From assembly GCA_947593515.1 (NCBI GenBank), contig CANQDQ010000002.1:51471-115470 (forward strand): DNA of 64,000 bases, in the 5' to 3' direction. How positions within the stretch are numbered: position 1 is the first letter of the stretch; every line of letters begins with the position of its first letter. Below, piece after piece: positions 9,756 through 18,179 of this stretch. Made by a program: the position numbers and the translations under genes. Source of the stretch: an uncultured Bacteroidales bacterium. GTDB taxonomy: Bacteria; Bacteroidota; Bacteroidia; Bacteroidales; UBA11471. The notes beneath the pieces were generated by a model that made no database searches, was not told where the DNA came from, and saw only the letters and a program-made list of their open reading frames with translations.

Positions 9756-10406
9756 TTATAAATGTTTCAGTCGGGAGAGTGTTTCTTCGGGATTCGGCGA
9801 GGTAAAGACGCTGTGCCCCACCACCAAAATATCTGCCCCTGCCTCTATGGCGGCTTTGCCGGTTTCTTCGTTGATGCCGCCGTCTATTTCGATAAGCGCT
9901 TGGGAGTTTTTCTTCAATATCAGCTCTTTGAGGCGGGCGACTTTTTCGAGCGAATGCGGAATGAATTTCTGTCCGCCGAAGCCCGGATTTACCGACATGA
10001 TAAGTACCATATCGGCGTCGTTCACAACATCTTCGAGCAGCGATACGGGCGTGTGCGGATTCAGCGTAACGCCGGCTTTCATGCCCGCTTCCTTTATTTG
10101 CGCCAATGTGCGGTGCAGGTGCGGACACGCCTCGTAATGCACATTCATCATATAGATGCCCAGCGCTTGCAGACGCTCGATGAATTTTTCGGGCCGGCAC
10201 ACCATCAGGTGCGCGTCCATCGGTTTCGTGCAGAGCGGTGCCAGCGATTTGATGACCGGAAATCCGAACGAGATATTTGGCACGAAAACACCGTCCATGA
10301 TGTCGAGATGCAGCCAGTCAGCCTCACTGCGGTTTATCATGGTTATTTCCGATTGCAGATCGGCGAAGTTTGCCGACAGCAGCGAAGGGGCGATAAGCGG
10401 AGTCAT
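9756..10406 (-). CDS. rpe: Ribulose-phosphate 3-epimerase
   Basis: A 216-residue TIM-barrel enzyme that interconverts ribulose-5-phosphate and xylulose-5-phosphate in the pentose phosphate pathway. Conserved elements are all present: APSLLSANFADL, LHLDIMDGVFVPNISFG, DAHLMV, MSVNPGFGGQKFI, EIDGGIN and the phosphate-binding ADILVVGHSVF. The length is normal. It leads a two-gene operon with comEC. A TATCTTTG -7 element lies about 26 bp upstream, within a 9-bp inverted repeat. Confidence 0.97.
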   Translation of the reverse strand: MTPLIAPSLLSANFADLQSEITMINRSEADWLHLDIMDGVFVPNISFGFPVIKSLAPLCTKPMDAHLMVCRPEKFIERLQALGIYMMNVHYEACPHLHRTLAQIKEAGMKAGVTLNPHTPVSLLEDVVNDADMVLIMSVNPGFGGQKFIPHSLEKVARLKELILKKNSQALIEIDGGINEETGKAAIEAGADILVVGHSVFTSPNPEETLSRLKHL

Positions 10407-10414
10407 AACAAGGA

Positions 10415-10439
10415 ATCTTTGTATTTCTCTACAAAGATA
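10415..10439 (-). promoter_or_regulatory. rpe promoter within an inverted repeat
   Basis: The minus-strand -7 element TATCTTTG lies at 10432-10439. It is embedded in a perfect 9-bp inverted repeat, ATCTTTGTA at 10415-10423 and TACAAAGAT at 10430-10438, with a 6-bp spacer. The arrangement could be an operator or a 5' hairpin in the rpe leader. No -33 TTG was found. Confidence 0.45.
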
Positions 10440-10477
10440 AGCGATACGTATGAATTAAAGAAGATTTTTCGCGAAAA

Positions 10478-10630
10478 TCAATTCAAAACCCACTTGGCAT
10501 TTTTTGACGCGGCGTCGATGCCGTATGTTCGGGCAATTTGCCGCAGGAGCATCAACGTGCTTTTGCGCGGACCGGACAGGGTCGATTTTTTTTCGGAATC
10601 GGGTAGAAAAGGAGTAATGTTTTTTTCCAT
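10478..10630 (-). CDS. Small 50-residue protein beside the sigma factor
   Basis: Direct translation of the minus strand gives a 50-residue protein, starting MEKNITPFLPDSEKKSTLSG and ending in KWVLN. Between these ends lies an amphipathic Arg/Leu-rich helix with the segment STLMLLRQIARTYGID. The composition (polar N-terminus, Pro-Asp turn, Gly-Pro, then a helix with LxxxRQxARxY) looks like a real short protein rather than a chance frame. From memory it resembles small hypothetical proteins common in Bacteroidales, but I cannot verify this. It lies between the sigma-factor terminator and rpe, on the same strand as both. I see no TAnnTTTG element directly upstream. Function unknown. Confidence 0.55.
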   Translation of the reverse strand: MEKNITPFLPDSEKKSTLSGPRKSTLMLLRQIARTYGIDAASKNAKWVLN

Positions 10631-10777
10631 AGGCATTTGTTTTTCGTGTTATATTATAGAAACGCGAATGCCGGTAAATTATTATACATTTTATACAGAT
10701 ATTTTTCATTTCTTTTTGATAGCGTCGAATATCTCTTTAATGTACTGTAAACCAGATATATTTCTGAATATATAAAA

Positions 10778-10809
10778 ACCGTGCTGCTTCCCAAAGAAAG
10801 CGGCACGGT
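10778..10809 (-). terminator. Terminator after the ECF sigma factor gene
   Basis: A 12-bp stem, ACCGTGCTGCTT at 10778-10789 with AAGCGGCACGGT at 10798-10809 (one G-T pair) and an 8-nt loop. On the minus strand it is followed by TTTTATATA. It lies about 50 bp past the sigma-factor stop and separates that gene from the small 50-residue frame. Confidence 0.75.
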
Positions 10810-10857
10810 AAAAACTCGTTTGGCAAATGCTTGTCTGTCGGGCAAGCGTGGAAAAAA

Positions 10858-11451
10858 TCAGAAAGAGAGTTGTATTTGGTGGTCTTCCGCCATTTTGCGG
10901 ATATTCAGCAACGCGTAGCGCATACGACCCAATGCCGTATTGATGCTTACTTTCGTGGCGTCGGCAATCTCTTTGAAACTCATGTTTTTGTAATAGCGCA
11001 TGATGAGCACTTCGCGCTGGTTTTCGGGCAGAGCCGCCACCAGACGCCGAATGTCCGAGTGGATTTGGCGCGTAACCAGTGCGTCTTCGATGGTGCCTTC
11101 GCTCAGTTCTTTGCGGTTGAACAGGTCGTTTTCTTCGTCCTCGTCGTTCGATATCAGGTTTTCGTTTCTCTCTTGGCGGAAGTGGTCGATAATCAGATTG
11201 TGGGCGATGCGGGTTACCCACGACGAAAATTTTCCCGTCTCCACATAACGACCCTGTTTGATGGTCATGATTACTTTCACGAACGTTTCTTGGAAGATGT
11301 CTTCCGTCAGGTCGCTATCTTTTACGGTATAATAAATATAGGAGTAAATGCGGTCTTTGTACCGTGTGAGCAAAATATCGAATGCCTCATTATTACCCTC
11401 TGAATACAGAACTACCAACTCTTCGTCGGTCAGTTTCATTAAATAATCCAT
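10858..11451 (-). CDS. ECF-type sigma-70 family RNA polymerase sigma factor
   Basis: A 197-residue group 4 sigma factor with region 2 (AFDILLTRYKDRIYSYIYY, DIFQETFVKVIM, FSSWVTRIAHNLIIDHFRQ) and region 4 (LPENQREVLIMRYYKNMSF, KEIADATKVSINTALGRMRY), joined by an acidic linker (SNDEDEENDLF). No anti-sigma factor or susC/susD pair is adjacent, unlike many Bacteroidales ECF sigmas, which suggests a stand-alone regulator. The start could be the ATG at 11451 or the one four codons in (MKLTDEEL). It has its own well-formed promoter and a terminator. Confidence 0.92.
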   Translation of the reverse strand: MDYLMKLTDEELVVLYSEGNNEAFDILLTRYKDRIYSYIYYTVKDSDLTEDIFQETFVKVIMTIKQGRYVETGKFSSWVTRIAHNLIIDHFRQERNENLISNDEDEENDLFNRKELSEGTIEDALVTRQIHSDIRRLVAALPENQREVLIMRYYKNMSFKEIADATKVSINTALGRMRYALLNIRKMAEDHQIQLSF

Positions 11452-11532
11452 CTTTTATAAAATGTTGGTTCAGAGTAGTTTTCTTTCGATAGGCAATTCG
11501 TTTTTTAGTGATACGATTTCGTTTTGATGCGA

Positions 11533-11563
11533 CAAATATAGGGCATCTGTTTTTATAATGCAA
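11533..11563 (-). promoter_or_regulatory. Sigma-factor gene promoter
   Basis: The minus-strand -7 element TATATTTG is at 11533-11540 and a TTG -33 box at 11561-11563, spaced by 20 bp, which is the classic Bacteroidota arrangement. It leaves a leader of about 75 nt before the ATG at 11451. Confidence 0.65.
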
Positions 11564-11674
11564 GCATTTACGCGATTTTTTTTGAATTATTGTTTTTCGC
11601 ACGCTCTTTTTTCGTTACGAAATGTTATTTGTCTGTTGTGTCTGCTTTTGTGTAAAAATATACTTGGATAGAGC

Positions 11675-11702
11675 TTGTTGTTGCAAGAAATTATTATCTT
11701 TG
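11675..11702 (+). promoter_or_regulatory. Promoter of the 11734 nucleotidyltransferase gene
   Basis: The -7 element TATCTTTG is at 11695-11702, with TTG at 11675-11677, about 17 bp upstream. It is divergent from the sigma-factor promoter and gives a leader of about 25 nt. Confidence 0.6.
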
Positions 11703-11733
11703 CCGTATGAAAAAACATTAAAACGATTATCGC

Positions 11734-12633
11734 ATGAAACCTACACTTTTTGTATTGGCTGCCGGTATGGGCAGTCGTTACGGCGGATTGAAGCAGCTCG
11801 ACGGTCTGGGTCCGAGCGGCGAAACCATCATGGATTATTCCATATACGATGCCATTCGCGGCGGATTCGGCAAAGTGGTCTTTGTCATACGCCACATGTT
11901 TGAAAAAGATTTTCAGGAAAAGATATTGAAAAAATACGAAGGGGTGATACCCGTCGAATTAGTGTTTCAGGAACTCGATTACCTGCCCGCCGGATTTTCC
12001 GTGCCCGAAGGTCGCGTGAAACCGTGGGGTACCAATCACGCCGTGCTGATGGGCAAGGACGTGATAAAAGAACCTTTCGCCATCATCAATGCCGACGATT
12101 TCTACGGTCGCGACAGCTTTGCCGTCATCGCCCGTTATTTGAGCGGACTCGACGGCAAGAAGAACGATTATTGCATGGTGGGCTATCGCGTGGGGAATAC
12201 CCTTTCGGAGAGCGGCTCGGTGTCGCGCGGCATCTGCGAAACCAATGCACGGGGCGAATTGACCACCGTCGTGGAGCGCACCCAGATAGAACGCCGCGAC
12301 GGACAGGTGATGTACAAAGACGGGGAAACATGGGTGGCTGTCGATGAAAACACGCCCGTGTCGATGAATATGTGGGGATTCACGCCCGACTACTTCAAAT
12401 ACTCCGAAGACTATTTCATCGATTTCCTGCGCGAAAATGCCGGTAACATCAAAGCCGAATATTTCATACCGTTGCTCGTCAATCATTTGATAACGAACGG
12501 AATCGCCACCGTAAAAGTACTCGACACCACCTCGCATTGGTTCGGCGTAACCTATGCCGAAGACCGTCCGTCGGTCGTAGCCAAGATACGCGCCCTTGTC
12601 GATGCCGGCGAATATCCCGAAAAACTGTTTTGA
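11734..12633 (+). CDS. Nucleotidyltransferase (NDP-sugar synthase type)
   Basis: A 299-residue protein of the sugar-nucleotidyltransferase fold. It begins with the nucleotide-binding signature FVLAAGMGSRYGGLKQL. The metal/substrate segment FAIINADDFYGRDSF and a later NMWGFTPDYF motif follow, and the C-terminus ends in EYFIPLLVNHLI. The family usually joins a nucleoside triphosphate to a sugar-1-phosphate. Neither the sugar nor the nucleotide can be read from the sequence. It is a single-gene unit between a strong promoter and a hairpin terminator, with no sugar-pathway neighbours. Confidence 0.85.
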   Translation: MKPTLFVLAAGMGSRYGGLKQLDGLGPSGETIMDYSIYDAIRGGFGKVVFVIRHMFEKDFQEKILKKYEGVIPVELVFQELDYLPAGFSVPEGRVKPWGTNHAVLMGKDVIKEPFAIINADDFYGRDSFAVIARYLSGLDGKKNDYCMVGYRVGNTLSESGSVSRGICETNARGELTTVVERTQIERRDGQVMYKDGETWVAVDENTPVSMNMWGFTPDYFKYSEDYFIDFLRENAGNIKAEYFIPLLVNHLITNGIATVKVLDTTSHWFGVTYAEDRPSVVAKIRALVDAGEYPEKLF

Positions 12634-12658
12634 CAAAAAACTTTTTATGTAAATAGGA

Positions 12659-12690
12659 GAGTGCCCGACTCATCGGCGTGTCGGGCACTC
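12659..12690 (+). terminator. Terminator after the nucleotidyltransferase gene
   Basis: A perfect 11-bp stem, GAGTGCCCGAC at 12659-12669 with GTCGGGCACTC at 12680-12690 and a 10-nt loop, followed by the T-rich GTTGTTTCTC. It lies 25 bp after the stop. Confidence 0.65.
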
Positions 12691-12758
12691 GTTGTTTCTC
12701 CCGCTGCCCCGATGTCGCAAGATATTTCGACCGCTCTTTTTTATTTGCGTTTTTTTGG

Positions 12759-12789
12759 TTGCTTTTTCAGACAAATTGCATTACTTTTG
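12759..12789 (+). promoter_or_regulatory. aspS promoter
   Basis: The -7 element TACTTTTG is at 12782-12789 and a TTG at 12759-12761, with a 20-bp spacer. The predicted leader is about 60 nt. The promoter rules out the in-frame ATG codons further upstream as aspS starts. Confidence 0.65.
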
Positions 12790-12855
12790 CACGATTATTC
12801 CGAAATCCCTGCGGGGCGCTTTCGGAAATGGAAAGATTTTGAAAAAGACAAAAAA

Positions 12856-14616
12856 ATGTTCAGAACAAAAACTTGCGGCGAATTGCGCCTGAGCGATGCC
12901 GGCACGACGGTAACGTTGGCGGGCTGGGTGCAGCGCGTGCGGAAAATGGGCGGTATGACCTTTGTCGATTTGAGAGACCGTTACGGCATCACTCAATTGA
13001 CATTCAATCAGGAAGTAAACGCGGCTTTGTGCGATGCCGCCAATAAATTGGGTCGCGAATACGTGATACAGGTAACGGGTACCGTGTGCGAGCGGTCGAG
13101 CAAAAATCCGAATCTTCCGACCGGCGAAATCGAAATCGTCGTATCGGAACTGAATCTGCTCAATGCTTCCGCCACGCCGCCTTTCACCATAGAAGACGAG
13201 AGCGACGGCGGCGACGACCTGCGTATGCAGTTCCGCTACCTCGACCTGCGCCGCAGTTGCGTGCGCAAAAATTTGGAGCTGCGCCACAAGATGGCGTTCG
13301 AGGTGCGCCGCTATCTCGATGCCCAAAACTTTTTGGAGGTGGAGACGCCCGTGCTCATTAAATCCACGCCCGAAGGCGCACGCGATTTCGTCGTGCCTTC
13401 GCGCATGAATCCGGGCGAGTTTTACGCCCTGCCGCAATCGCCGCAGACGTTCAAGCAGCTTTTGATGGTGGCGGGATTCGACCGTTATTTTCAGATTGTA
13501 AAATGTTTCCGCGACGAAGACCTGCGCGCCGACCGCCAGCCCGAATTTACGCAAATCGACTGTGAAATGTCGTTTGTCGAGCAGGAAGACGTACTCAACA
13601 TCTTCGAGGGCATGGCGAAACATCTTTTCAAATACATCAAAAACATCGACTTCACCGAACCGTTCCTGCGTATGCCTTATTGCGACGCCATGAAATACTA
13701 CGGCAGCGACAAGCCCGACCTGCGTTTCGGAATGCGTTTCGTCGAATTGAAAGACCTGACCGAAGGACACAATTTCGGCGTCTTCGACAGCGCCGAATAC
13801 GTGGGCGGCATTTGCGCCGAAGGCTGCGCTTCCTATACGCGCAAGCAACTGGACGAGCTGACCGAACTCGTGAAACGTCCGCAGGTCGGCGCCAAAGGAC
13901 TGGTATATGTACGTTACGGCGAAGACGGCGTGCTGAAATCGTCGGTCGATAAATTCTATACCCAAGACGATTTGCAGGCGTGGGCTGAACGTTTCGGCGC
14001 CAAACGCGGCGACCTGATGCTCATTCTTGCCGGCGATACGGTGAAGACACAAAAAGCCTTGTGCGAGTTGCGGTTGGAGATGGGCGAACGGCTCGGATTG
14101 CGCGACCGCAACAAATTCGCTCCTTTGTGGGTGGTCGATTTCCCCCTGCTCGAATGGGACGAAGAAACGCAGCGTTTCTATGCGATGCACCACCCCTTTA
14201 CCTCGCCGAAGCCCGAAGACATACAATACCTCGAAAGCGACCCGGGTCGGGTGCGCGCCAATGCCTACGATATGGTGGTGAACGGTATCGAGTTGGGCGG
14301 CGGCTCCATACGTATCCACGACCGTGCGCTGCAAAATCAGATGTTCAAGCTGCTCGGATTCACCGAAGAGAAAGCCTACTACCAGTTCGGTTTCCTGCTC
14401 GACGCCTTCAAATACGGCGCACCTCCTCACGGAGGCTTGGCATTCGGATTCGACCGCTTCGTTTCCCTTTTTGCCGGACTCGATTCGATACGCGACTGCA
14501 TCGCTTTCCCGAAAAACAACTCCAGTCGCGACACCATGAGCGGGGCACCTTCGGTCATCGATGATTCGCAGCTCGAAGAATTGAATTTGAAAATCGACCT
14601 CAAAGAACATAAATAA
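12856..14616 (+). CDS. aspS: Aspartyl-tRNA synthetase
   Basis: A 586-residue bacterial-type class II synthetase that charges tRNA-Asp. The N-terminal OB-fold anticodon-binding domain ([20 protein letters not shown]) is followed by motif 2 ([18 protein letters not shown]), the bacterial GAD insertion domain and motif 3 ([15 protein letters not shown]). The start is the ATG at 12856 ([16 protein letters not shown]), downstream of the TAnnTTTG promoter. The open frame extends 195 bp further upstream, but that part is not family-like. The Nif3-like gene follows 12 bp later. Confidence 0.97.
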   Translation: MFRTKTCGELRLSDAGTTVTLAGWVQRVRKMGGMTFVDLRDRYGITQLTFNQEVNAALCDAANKLGREYVIQVTGTVCERSSKNPNLPTGEIEIVVSELNLLNASATPPFTIEDESDGGDDLRMQFRYLDLRRSCVRKNLELRHKMAFEVRRYLDAQNFLEVETPVLIKSTPEGARDFVVPSRMNPGEFYALPQSPQTFKQLLMVAGFDRYFQIVKCFRDEDLRADRQPEFTQIDCEMSFVEQEDVLNIFEGMAKHLFKYIKNIDFTEPFLRMPYCDAMKYYGSDKPDLRFGMRFVELKDLTEGHNFGVFDSAEYVGGICAEGCASYTRKQLDELTELVKRPQVGAKGLVYVRYGEDGVLKSSVDKFYTQDDLQAWAERFGAKRGDLMLILAGDTVKTQKALCELRLEMGERLGLRDRNKFAPLWVVDFPLLEWDEETQRFYAMHHPFTSPKPEDIQYLESDPGRVRANAYDMVVNGIELGGGSIRIHDRALQNQMFKLLGFTEEKAYYQFGFLLDAFKYGAPPHGGLAFGFDRFVSLFAGLDSIRDCIAFPKNNSSRDTMSGAPSVIDDSQLEELNLKIDLKEHK

Positions 14617-14628
14617 CCCGACTCTTTC

Positions 14629-15726
14629 GTGCCGAAAATATCCGACATACTGCAAGCCATCGAAGCCGTTGCGCCGCTCTCGCTCCAAGAGAGCTACGAC
14701 AATGCGGGTCTGTTGGCGGGCAATCGCGACGACGAGGCGCGGGGCGTCGTGGTGTGCATCGACGTAACCGAAGAGGTCGTCGATGAAGCCGTGTCGTTAG
14801 ACGCCAACCTTATCGTCGCCCATCACCCGTTGATATTCAAACCGCTGAAATCATTGACCGGCAGCAGCTGCATCGAACGCACGCTGATAAAAGCCGTGAA
14901 AAACGATGTCGCCATTTATGCGGCGCACACCAATATGGACAATGCTGCGAACGGTGTCAATTTCAAAATGGCGGAGATGCTCGGCTTGCTCGATGTCTCC
15001 GTACTCGCGCCGATGTCTCACCGCCTGTTGAAGCTCGTTACATACGTGCCGGTCTCTGCTGCCGACAGCGTGCGCGAAGCCCTCTTCGCCGCAGGGGCGG
15101 GGACGATAGGTGAGTACGACCGTTGCAGCTACAACCTTGACGGATTCGGTACATTCCGCGCCGGCGAAAACGCCACGCCCTATTGCGGCGAAATAGGCAA
15201 ACTGCATTGCGAACGGGAAATGTGCATAAGCGTCATTGTGCCGCAGCACCTTCGTGCCCGTGCCGTGCAGGCGCTGTTGCAGGCACACCCTTACGAAGAA
15301 CCCGCTTTCGACCTGATACCGCTCGAAAACCTTTGGCAGCAGGCAGGCAGCGGCATCGTGGGCGAATTGCTCTGTCCGATGGAAGAAATTGATTTTCTCG
15401 GACGGGTGAAGTCCGTTTTCAAAAGCGGCTGCGTGCGCCACACTGCTCTCACGGGACGGAAAATACGTCGCGTAGCCGTGTGCGGCGGAGCCGGCTCGTT
15501 CCTTATACCCGCTGCCGTTGCCGCCGGCGTCGATGCATTCGTTACGGGTGAAATAAAATACCACGAATTTTTCGGCTGCGAAGACTCCCTTTTGCTCGCC
15601 GATATAGGGCATTATGAAAGCGAACAGTACACAAAAGATATTTTTTGCGAAATAATAACAAAAAAATTTCCTACCTTTGCCTGCCATTATACTAAGGTAG
15701 AAACGAATCCGATAAATTATTTGTAA
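14629..15726 (+). CDS. Nif3-like dinuclear metal-centre protein
   Basis: A 365-residue member of the Nif3/YbgI/YqfO family, a conserved metal-binding hydrolase-like protein of unknown cellular role sometimes labelled GTP cyclohydrolase I type 2. The start is GTG at 14629, giving MPKISDILQAIEAVAPLSLQ. Metal-site segments are visible: IVAHHPLIF, YAAHTNMD, and near the C-terminus FVTGEIKYHEF with DIGHYESE. The middle third (about residues 130-240) is the PII-like insertion found in the longer family members. It sits 12 bp after aspS, and the zinc-ribbon gene follows after 2 bp. Confidence 0.9.
   Translation: MPKISDILQAIEAVAPLSLQESYDNAGLLAGNRDDEARGVVVCIDVTEEVVDEAVSLDANLIVAHHPLIFKPLKSLTGSSCIERTLIKAVKNDVAIYAAHTNMDNAANGVNFKMAEMLGLLDVSVLAPMSHRLLKLVTYVPVSAADSVREALFAAGAGTIGEYDRCSYNLDGFGTFRAGENATPYCGEIGKLHCEREMCISVIVPQHLRARAVQALLQAHPYEEPAFDLIPLENLWQQAGSGIVGELLCPMEEIDFLGRVKSVFKSGCVRHTALTGRKIRRVAVCGGAGSFLIPAAVAAGVDAFVTGEIKYHEFFGCEDSLLLADIGHYESEQYTKDIFCEIITKKFPTFACHYTKVETNPINYL
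15672..15679 (+). promoter_or_regulatory. Internal promoter for the zinc-ribbon gene
   Basis: TACCTTTG matches the -7 consensus and lies inside the last codons of the Nif3-like gene, about 50 bp before the next ATG. A TTTG at 15644-15647 lies 24 bp upstream, slightly wide for a -33 box. It may let the zinc-ribbon gene be transcribed alone. Confidence 0.4.
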
Positions 15727-15728
15727 GC

Positions 15729-16499
15729 ATGGCTACTGACAAAACAAAAGCTGAAAAGGAATACACCGTCGAAGAACGGTTGAAAACGCTCTACGAGCTG
15801 CAAACGGTGCTTTCGGAAATAGATCGTATCAAAACGCTGCGGGGTGAGCTGCCTCTCGAAGTGCAAGACCTCGAAGACGAAATAGCCGGTCTCGAAACCC
15901 GAATCCAAAACTACCAAAACGAAATAGCCTCGTTGCAGACAGAAACTGCCAAGAAGAAAGAGGAAATAAGAAATTCGCAGACGCTGGTCGAAAAATATAC
16001 GGCGCAGCAAGACAATGTGCGGAACAATCGTGAATACGATTTTCTGACGAAAGAAATTGAATTTCAGAATCTTTCGATAACGCTTTGCGAAAAGCGCATC
16101 AAAGAGTTCACCGAACAGGAGACGGCTAAGAAAAACGAGGTGGAAACGAATAAAACGGCTCTTGCCGAACGTCGTGCCGTCTTGCAGGAAAAGAAAGAAG
16201 AACTCGACGAAATCGTGGCTGAAACCCGACAGGACGAAGATAAGCTGCGGGAAAAAGCCAAAAAGTTGGAACAGCAAATCGACGAGCGTCTGCTCACCGC
16301 ATTCAAGCGCATTCGCAAAAATGCCCGCAATGGTCTGGCAGTCGTGTATATACAGCGTGATGCCTGCGGCGGCTGCTTCAACAAAATTCCGCCTCAAAGA
16401 CAGCTCGACATCAAGTTGCGCAAGAAAATCATCGTGTGCGAATACTGCGGTCGCATCATGATAGACCCCGAACTTGCCGGCGTCGAAGAAGGCAAATAA
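15729..16499 (+). CDS. Coiled-coil and C4 zinc-ribbon protein
   Basis: A 256-residue protein. Residues about 10-190 are almost entirely charged coiled coil (Glu/Lys/Gln-rich heptads). The C-terminus is a zinc ribbon with two Cys-x2-Cys pairs (DACGGCFN and VCEYCGRIM). This is the CT398/DUF164-like architecture. Its function is not settled, although relatives are proposed to bind RNA or chaperone other proteins. The start is 2 bp after the Nif3-like stop. The Nif3/zinc-ribbon pairing is common in Bacteroidota, which suggests a shared role. Confidence 0.88.
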   Translation: MATDKTKAEKEYTVEERLKTLYELQTVLSEIDRIKTLRGELPLEVQDLEDEIAGLETRIQNYQNEIASLQTETAKKKEEIRNSQTLVEKYTAQQDNVRNNREYDFLTKEIEFQNLSITLCEKRIKEFTEQETAKKNEVETNKTALAERRAVLQEKKEELDEIVAETRQDEDKLREKAKKLEQQIDERLLTAFKRIRKNARNGLAVVYIQRDACGGCFNKIPPQRQLDIKLRKKIIVCEYCGRIMIDPELAGVEEGK

Positions 16500-16593
16500 C
16501 TATTCTCCTTTTTCAGAGAAATAGTTAGGAAATCGGCAGAATAATTTTATCTTTACAGCGAAAGAGTAAACTTATTATAAACGTTCGGGTGAA

Positions 16594-17301
16594 ATGAATT
16601 TTGCCATTATTGCGGCTGGCGAGGGTTCGCGTCTTGTTCAGGAAGGGATAAGCCGTCCCAAACCATTGGTGGAGTTGAACGGTGTCCCGATGATTAAACG
16701 GTTGATGGACATTATGATAAAATGCCATGCAGAATCTCTCTCCGTCATCGTCAATGAACAAATGGTCGAAGTGCGCGAGTATCTCGAAACGTTGTCGCTG
16801 CCGGTACCGTTTCACTTGGTCGTGAAATCCACGCCGAGTTCGATGCACTCGTTTCGCGAAGTCAGCCGCACCTTTCCGACGCAAGGGCGTTTTATTCTCA
16901 CGACGGTCGATACCATATTTCCCGAAGCCGAATTTAAGAAATACATAACGGCATTCGAGAACGCCGAAAACATCGATGGCTGTATGGCGGTAACGCCGTT
17001 TATCGACGACGAAAAACCGCTTTATGTCGAAGTCGATTCCGACGGAATGATTACCGCTTTCCGCGATGAGGCGTGGCAGGGAGTCCGCTACGTTTCGGGC
17101 GGCATATACGGATTGTCCGGTCGTGCGCTCGGCATTCTCGACGAGTGTATGGCAAAAGGCGTCAGTCGTATGCGCAACTACCAGCGGGCATTGATAGCCG
17201 GAGGGCTACGGCTGAAAGCCTATTCTTTCGATAAAATCATCGATGTCGATCATGCCGGTGATATAGCCGTCGCCGAATCTTTTATTCGCAACAACCCCTA
17301 A
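16594..17301 (+). CDS. Nucleotidyltransferase, candidate inositol-phosphate cytidylyltransferase
   Basis: A 235-residue single-domain sugar-nucleotidyltransferase. The signature is FAIIAAGEGSRLVQEGISRP (residues about 3-22), with Lys23 next. ILTTVDTIFP occupies the metal-binding position, and YVSGGIYGLSGRAL is the substrate loop. It is the first gene of a five-gene locus that ends in myo-inositol-phosphate synthase and includes a CDP-alcohol phosphotransferase. I therefore infer that it may activate inositol-1-phosphate with CTP, as in the archaeal IPCT/DIPPS route. The sequence alone does not fix substrate or nucleotide. The next gene starts 12 bp later. A weak TATCTTTA element lies about 40 bp upstream. 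Confidence 0.75.
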   Translation: MNFAIIAAGEGSRLVQEGISRPKPLVELNGVPMIKRLMDIMIKCHAESLSVIVNEQMVEVREYLETLSLPVPFHLVVKSTPSSMHSFREVSRTFPTQGRFILTTVDTIFPEAEFKKYITAFENAENIDGCMAVTPFIDDEKPLYVEVDSDGMITAFRDEAWQGVRYVSGGIYGLSGRALGILDECMAKGVSRMRNYQRALIAGGLRLKAYSFDKIIDVDHAGDIAVAESFIRNNP

Positions 17302-17313
17302 TACAGCGACGAA

Positions 17314-18177
17314 ATGGCAGCGACGAAAATTGCAGGAATCATGCGGGCAGAAGTCTATTCGCCCAACCACATCGGAAATGATGCCGCCATTTTCAACGCC
17401 GTCGCCGATGGTTTACGCCGGCAGGGCTGCGAAGTGAATGTATATAGCGAAACGCAATTCGCTGCCGGTGCCGTGCAGGAACGTATCGTTTTCAATATGT
17501 GTCGGGAGTCCCGGTCGATACGCCTCTTGCAACAAATGGAAGATGGCGGCGCTCTCGTTTTCAATTCGGGCTACGGTATCGAAAATTGTATGCGCGAACG
17601 TATGACCCGTCTGTTGCGGGAATCCGGTATTCCCTCTCCCGAAAGTTTATTGGTCGCTACCGACGAAAATGTGCTGCCGCTTCTGGAAGAAAAAGGATAT
17701 GAGCGGTGTTGGGTGAAACGGGGTGACTCGCATGCCGTTCACAAAGAAGACGTGGCTTATGCCCGACACCCCGAAGAGGCGCAGGCGATAGTGAAAGAAT
17801 TTTCTTTGCGGGGTATAAGCCGTGCCGTCATAAACCGGCATCTCGACGGTGATTTGATAAAATTCTACGGAGTGGCGGACACTTCCTTCTTTTATTGGTT
17901 TTATCCGTTTGAAACGGGTCATTCCAAATATGGCTGCGAGACGGTCAATGGGGCAGTGCACCGTTTCCGGTTCGACGAAGAAGAATTGAAGCGGATAGCG
18001 CAGCGGGCAGGCGACGTGCTCGATGTGAAAATTTACGGCGGCGACTGCATTGTCGGTGCCGATGGAAAAATTTCCGTCATCGACTTCAACGACTTTCCAA
18101 GTTTTGCCCCGTGCCGCAAAGAAGCCGCAACGCGGATTGCCGAATACATATTGAGAGAAATCAAGCACACCATATAA
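17314..18177 (+). CDS. ATP-grasp fold protein of the inositol locus
   Basis: A 287-residue protein that looks like an ATP-grasp ligase. It has an N-terminal pre-ATP-grasp region (EVYSPNHIGNDAAIF), an ATP-binding strand-loop (RCWVKRGDSHAVHKEDV), the strand VINRHLDGDLIKFYGV, and a C-terminal metal/ATP site (VIDFNDFPSFAPCRKEAATR) in the position of the usual ExN motif. ATP-grasp enzymes join a carboxylate to an amine, thiol or hydroxyl through an acyl phosphate. The substrate here is unknown, and no known step of inositol-lipid synthesis needs one. It is tightly packed between the nucleotidyltransferase (12 bp) and the phosphotransferase (2 bp), so it probably acts in the same pathway. Confidence 0.7.
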   Translation: MAATKIAGIMRAEVYSPNHIGNDAAIFNAVADGLRRQGCEVNVYSETQFAAGAVQERIVFNMCRESRSIRLLQQMEDGGALVFNSGYGIENCMRERMTRLLRESGIPSPESLLVATDENVLPLLEEKGYERCWVKRGDSHAVHKEDVAYARHPEEAQAIVKEFSLRGISRAVINRHLDGDLIKFYGVADTSFFYWFYPFETGHSKYGCETVNGAVHRFRFDEEELKRIAQRAGDVLDVKIYGGDCIVGADGKISVIDFNDFPSFAPCRKEAATRIAEYILREIKHTI

Positions 18178-18179
18178 TA

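Noticed and set aside
9762..10775. A 337-codon plus-strand frame over rpe and the sigma-factor spacer
   Set aside because: It is antisense to rpe, has no recognisable domain, and runs across a terminator and promoters.
12781..14688. A 635-codon minus-strand open frame opposite aspS
   Set aside because: Same shadow effect. The aspS strand carries complete class II synthetase motifs.
16501..16535. A hairpin just after the zinc-ribbon gene as a terminator
   Set aside because: The stem needs a bulge and no T run follows, so it was not listed.
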